From contig JAFQND010000146.1 in NCBI GenBank assembly GCA_017396055.1, positions 1 through 8,636 of the forward strand: DNA of 8,636 bases. Reading direction: 5' to 3'. The DNA comes from Oscillospiraceae bacterium. Lineage in GTDB: Bacteria > Bacillota > Clostridia > Oscillospirales > Ruminococcaceae. Each line of letters opens with the position of its first letter. Positions within the stretch are counted from its first letter, which is position 1. The notes beneath the pieces were generated by a model that saw only the letters and a program-made list of their open reading frames with translations, did no database searches and was not told where the DNA came from. Below, piece after piece: positions 6,517 through 8,636 of this stretch. Both the position numbers and the translations under genes were made by a program.

Positions 6517-7422
6517 ATGCGCCATATATTCATCATCAATCCTGTCTCAGGCAAAGGAAATGCCCTGCAGTTGGATCCAAAGATCCGTGCTCTGCTCGAA
6601 AAGAGTGGTCTCGATTGGGAGATCCATCATACCGAAGCCCCCGGAGAAGCCACTGCCTATGTCCGCAAAAAGGCAGCCGAAGCGCCCTCACGGTTTTATG
6701 CCTGCGGCGGTGACGGCACGCTGCATGAAGTGATCGAAGGAGTTCTGGACTATCCCGAGTCGGCAGTCGGCGTCATCCCTGCCGGCACAGGCAACGATTT
6801 TGTCAAGAGCTTTGCCTCGCCTGCCGCCTTTCACGATATCGAAAAACAGCTGAACGGTACCCTGCATAAGATCGATCTGATCAAAGCCGGCGAACACTTT
6901 TCGACCAATGTCATCAATATCGGTTTTGACTGTGAAGTTGTAGCATGGGTCAACACCCACCGGGATAATCCCCTCTGCCGCGGTCCGCTGTCCTATCTGA
7001 TCGGCGTACTGGCTGTCCTGTTTCGTAAACTGGGCACCGAGCTTGAGATCCGTTTTAATGGCAAAGAGCTCAAAGGCCGCTATCTGCTCTGTACTGCCGC
7101 AAACGGTCAGTTTTACGTCGGCGGTTTCCACCCCGCTCCCCGTGCCGCACTGGACGACGGACTGATGGATTTTGCCATCGTCAAAAAAGTGGGCAGGCTG
7201 CGTTTTCTTTCACTGCTCCCCTCCTATCGGACGGGAACATACATTGACCGCAAAGATATACAGGACATCCTCACCGTCGACCGCTGTGAACAGCTGGAGA
7301 TCATTGCCCCCGAAGGCGGAAATGTCTGTATCGACGGCGAGGTCTACCCCTTCCGTCAGCTGCAGCTGGAAGTACTTCCCGGCGCTGTCAGCTTTATCAT
7401 CCCTGAGGGCGCTGAGCTCTAA
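6517..7422 (+). CDS. Diacylglycerol kinase family lipid kinase (DgkB/YegS type)
   Basis: A 301-residue soluble or membrane-associated kinase that phosphorylates diacylglycerol or a related lipid with ATP. In Gram-positive bacteria DgkB recycles diacylglycerol released by lipoteichoic acid synthesis. Motifs appear in the family order: NPVSGKG (residues 8-14), CGGDGTLHEV (63-72, nucleotide binding), PAGTGNDF (88-95), GGFHPAPRAALDDGLMD (202-218) and CIDGE (271-275), whose acidic residues include the probable catalytic base. Length is normal for the family and no key motif is missing. The start ATG 6517 has GGAGGA (6505-6510) six bases upstream. It has its own promoter and is convergent with the branching-enzyme gene across a shared terminator. 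YegS-like phosphatidylglycerol or sphingosine-type specificity cannot be excluded by sequence alone. Confidence 0.93.
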   Translation: MRHIFIINPVSGKGNALQLDPKIRALLEKSGLDWEIHHTEAPGEATAYVRKKAAEAPSRFYACGGDGTLHEVIEGVLDYPESAVGVIPAGTGNDFVKSFASPAAFHDIEKQLNGTLHKIDLIKAGEHFSTNVINIGFDCEVVAWVNTHRDNPLCRGPLSYLIGVLAVLFRKLGTELEIRFNGKELKGRYLLCTAANGQFYVGGFHPAPRAALDDGLMDFAIVKKVGRLRFLSLLPSYRTGTYIDRKDIQDILTVDRCEQLEIIAPEGGNVCIDGEVYPFRQLQLEVLPGAVSFIIPEGAEL

Positions 7423-7425
7423 AAC

Positions 7426-7468
7426 AAAGTAAAAAGGCCCGTCCGTTTCGGACGAGCCTTTTTACTTT
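7426..7468. terminator. Bidirectional terminator between convergent genes
   Basis: A long stem pairs AAAGTAAAAAGGC (7426-7438) with GCCTTTTTACTTT (7456-7468). After one C-A mismatch, CGTCCG pairs with CGGACG around a TTT loop. A-runs on one side and T-runs on the other give a U-tract on both strands. It therefore serves the lipid kinase (+), which ends at 7422, and the branching enzyme (-), which ends at 7475. Confidence 0.92.
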
Positions 7469-7474
7469 ACCGGA

Positions 7475-8636
7475 TCATTTCTTTCCTTCGGCAGGAGTCT
7501 TCATCTTTCTGAATACCACAGCACTTCTGGAGGGCAGATAGCAATTGAAACCTGCTCTTCCGTCTGTCATTCTGCGGGAGTAATAATACTGATTCATTGC
7601 CACGCGGCTGTGACCGCCAAAGCGCTCTTCGTCAGTGGAAAGAACGACCTCATATCCGCCGGTGGTACCGATGGAGAGGAAATAACCGTCAAACGACTTG
7701 GAGGGATGGAAGTTGAAGGCAAAGACCAGATCGCCCTTGCGGTAAACGATCAGCTTATCGGCTTCATGACAGAGAACACAGCCTGCTTTTCCCCTCAGCA
7801 GTTTTTCTTCCTTGATCAGAGCGATCATGGCTTTATCGAACTCGTTCAGCTGACCGTAACGAAGGAAACCGTTTTCGGCAAGGCTCCACTGTCTGCGGCA
7901 GTAATGGTGGCTCCAGCCGTTTCCTTCGCGGGGGAAGTCGATCCATTCGGGATGACCGAACTCGTTGCCCATGAAATTGAGATATCCTTCGCCTGCCAGA
8001 GTCGAGGTCAAAAGACGGATCATCTTGTGCAGAGCCATACCGCGGTCGACAATAAGGCTGCCGCTCGCTTTATCCATGGAAGTGTACATCTCGGCATCAC
8101 AGAGCCGGAACATCAGCGTCTTGTCGCCTACCAGCGCCTGGTCATGGGACTCACAATAACCGATGTTTTTCTCTTCGGGACGACGGGTATTCAGTTCGTA
8201 CCAGAACTTGCCCATGTTCCAATATTCGTCTTTCAGTTCCTTCAGAGTCTTGATCCAGAGATCGGGTACACCCATCGAGAGCCGATAGTCAAATCCGATG
8301 CCGCCGTCACAAAGGGGAAGACACATGCCGGGCATACCGGACATATCTTCTGCCACCGTAAGGGCATGGGGATTCAGCTGATGGATCAGCTCGTTGGCCA
8401 GCTGCAGATAGGTGACCGCTTCGGTATCGGTATTGAGAGAGAAATATTTCGAATATTCGGTAAAGGCGGTACCAAGGCCGTGATCATGGTACAGCATCGA
8501 AGTGACGCCGTCAAACCGGAAACCGTCGAAATGGAAGATCTCCATCCAGTATTTCAGATTGGACAAAAGGAAATGGATGACTTCGTTCTTGCCGTAGTTG
8601 AAAAGCTTGGTGCCCCACGCACTGTGATCGCCTCTG
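7475..8636 (-). CDS. glgB: 1,4-alpha-glucan branching enzyme, eukaryotic GH13_8-like type, 5' end cut by window edge
   Basis: Forms alpha-1,6 branches in glycogen by cutting and transferring alpha-1,4 chains. About 387 C-terminal residues are visible. The frame is open to the right edge (GDHSAWGTKLFNYGKNEV and onward), so the N-terminal CBM48 domain and the first part of the barrel are outside. All three GH13 catalytic acids are present: Asp in GFRFDGV (nucleophile, bases 8510-8512), Glu in AEDMSG (acid/base, 8348-8350) and Asp in ESHDQ (8141-8143). The wording around them (DGFRFDGVTSML, AEDMSGMP, GGIGFDYRL, ESHDQALVGDK, GEGYLNFMGNEFGHPEW, FNFHPSKS) is that of animal and plant branching enzymes rather than E. 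coli GlgB. The C-terminal beta-domain ends normally (YLPSRSAVVFRK). The opposite orientation and shared terminator set it apart from the upstream genes. Function is firm; subfamily placement is from memory of motifs. Confidence 0.93.
   Translation of the reverse strand, partial: RGDHSAWGTKLFNYGKNEVIHFLLSNLKYWMEIFHFDGFRFDGVTSMLYHDHGLGTAFTEYSKYFSLNTDTEAVTYLQLANELIHQLNPHALTVAEDMSGMPGMCLPLCDGGIGFDYRLSMGVPDLWIKTLKELKDEYWNMGKFWYELNTRRPEEKNIGYCESHDQALVGDKTLMFRLCDAEMYTSMDKASGSLIVDRGMALHKMIRLLTSTLAGEGYLNFMGNEFGHPEWIDFPREGNGWSHHYCRRQWSLAENGFLRYGQLNEFDKAMIALIKEEKLLRGKAGCVLCHEADKLIVYRKGDLVFAFNFHPSKSFDGYFLSIGTTGGYEVVLSTDEERFGGHSRVAMNQYYYSRRMTDGRAGFNCYLPSRSAVVFRKMKTPAEGKK

Overview
The window looks like an ordinary chromosomal segment of a Gram-positive Clostridia member, most likely in the Ruminococcaceae/Oscillospiraceae. 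The basis is moderate GC in genes with C/G-ending codons, AT-rich intergenic gaps, strong AGGAGG-type ribosome binding sites, sigma-A promoters close to TTGACA-N17-TATAAT, GC-rich hairpin plus T-run terminators, and a gene set typical of gut Firmicutes. The taxonomic assignment is an inference. I see no phage, transposase, CRISPR, rRNA or tRNA feature, and no clear candidate for a new multi-gene system.

Layout: 1-1535 is the C-terminal five-sixths of a glutamine-dependent asparagine synthetase (asnB-type), cut by the left edge and closed by a strong terminator. 1587-1666 is a compact structured intergenic element with three tight hairpins. 1799-2368 encodes a DUF402-family protein (probable nucleoside tri-/diphosphate phosphatase). 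2440-3789 encodes a MATE-family efflux transporter that begins with TTG and has its own near-consensus promoter. 3790-4029 is an AT-rich control region with repeated AAAAGC motifs, a good promoter and a leader hairpin. 4030-5070 encodes a Gfo/Idh/MocA-type NAD(P)-dependent oxidoreductase. 5201-6412 encodes an AraC/YesN-type regulator behind a perfect consensus promoter. 6517-7422 encodes a diacylglycerol/lipid kinase. The complement of 7475-8636 is the C-terminal part of a 1,4-alpha-glucan branching enzyme, strikingly of the eukaryotic (GH13_8-like) type and cut by the right edge.

The genes do not form an obvious pathway. Most plus-strand genes have their own recognisable promoter and terminator, so the segment reads as a run of single-gene transcription units (amino-acid synthesis, nucleotide housekeeping, efflux, sugar/polyol dehydrogenase, regulator, lipid phosphorylation, glycogen synthesis). 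The lipid kinase and the branching enzyme converge on a shared bidirectional terminator. The most informative observations are the structured repeat after asnB, the eukaryote-like branching enzyme, the regulator with a YesN-like middle region but no receiver domain, and the repeat/hairpin-rich leader of the oxidoreductase.
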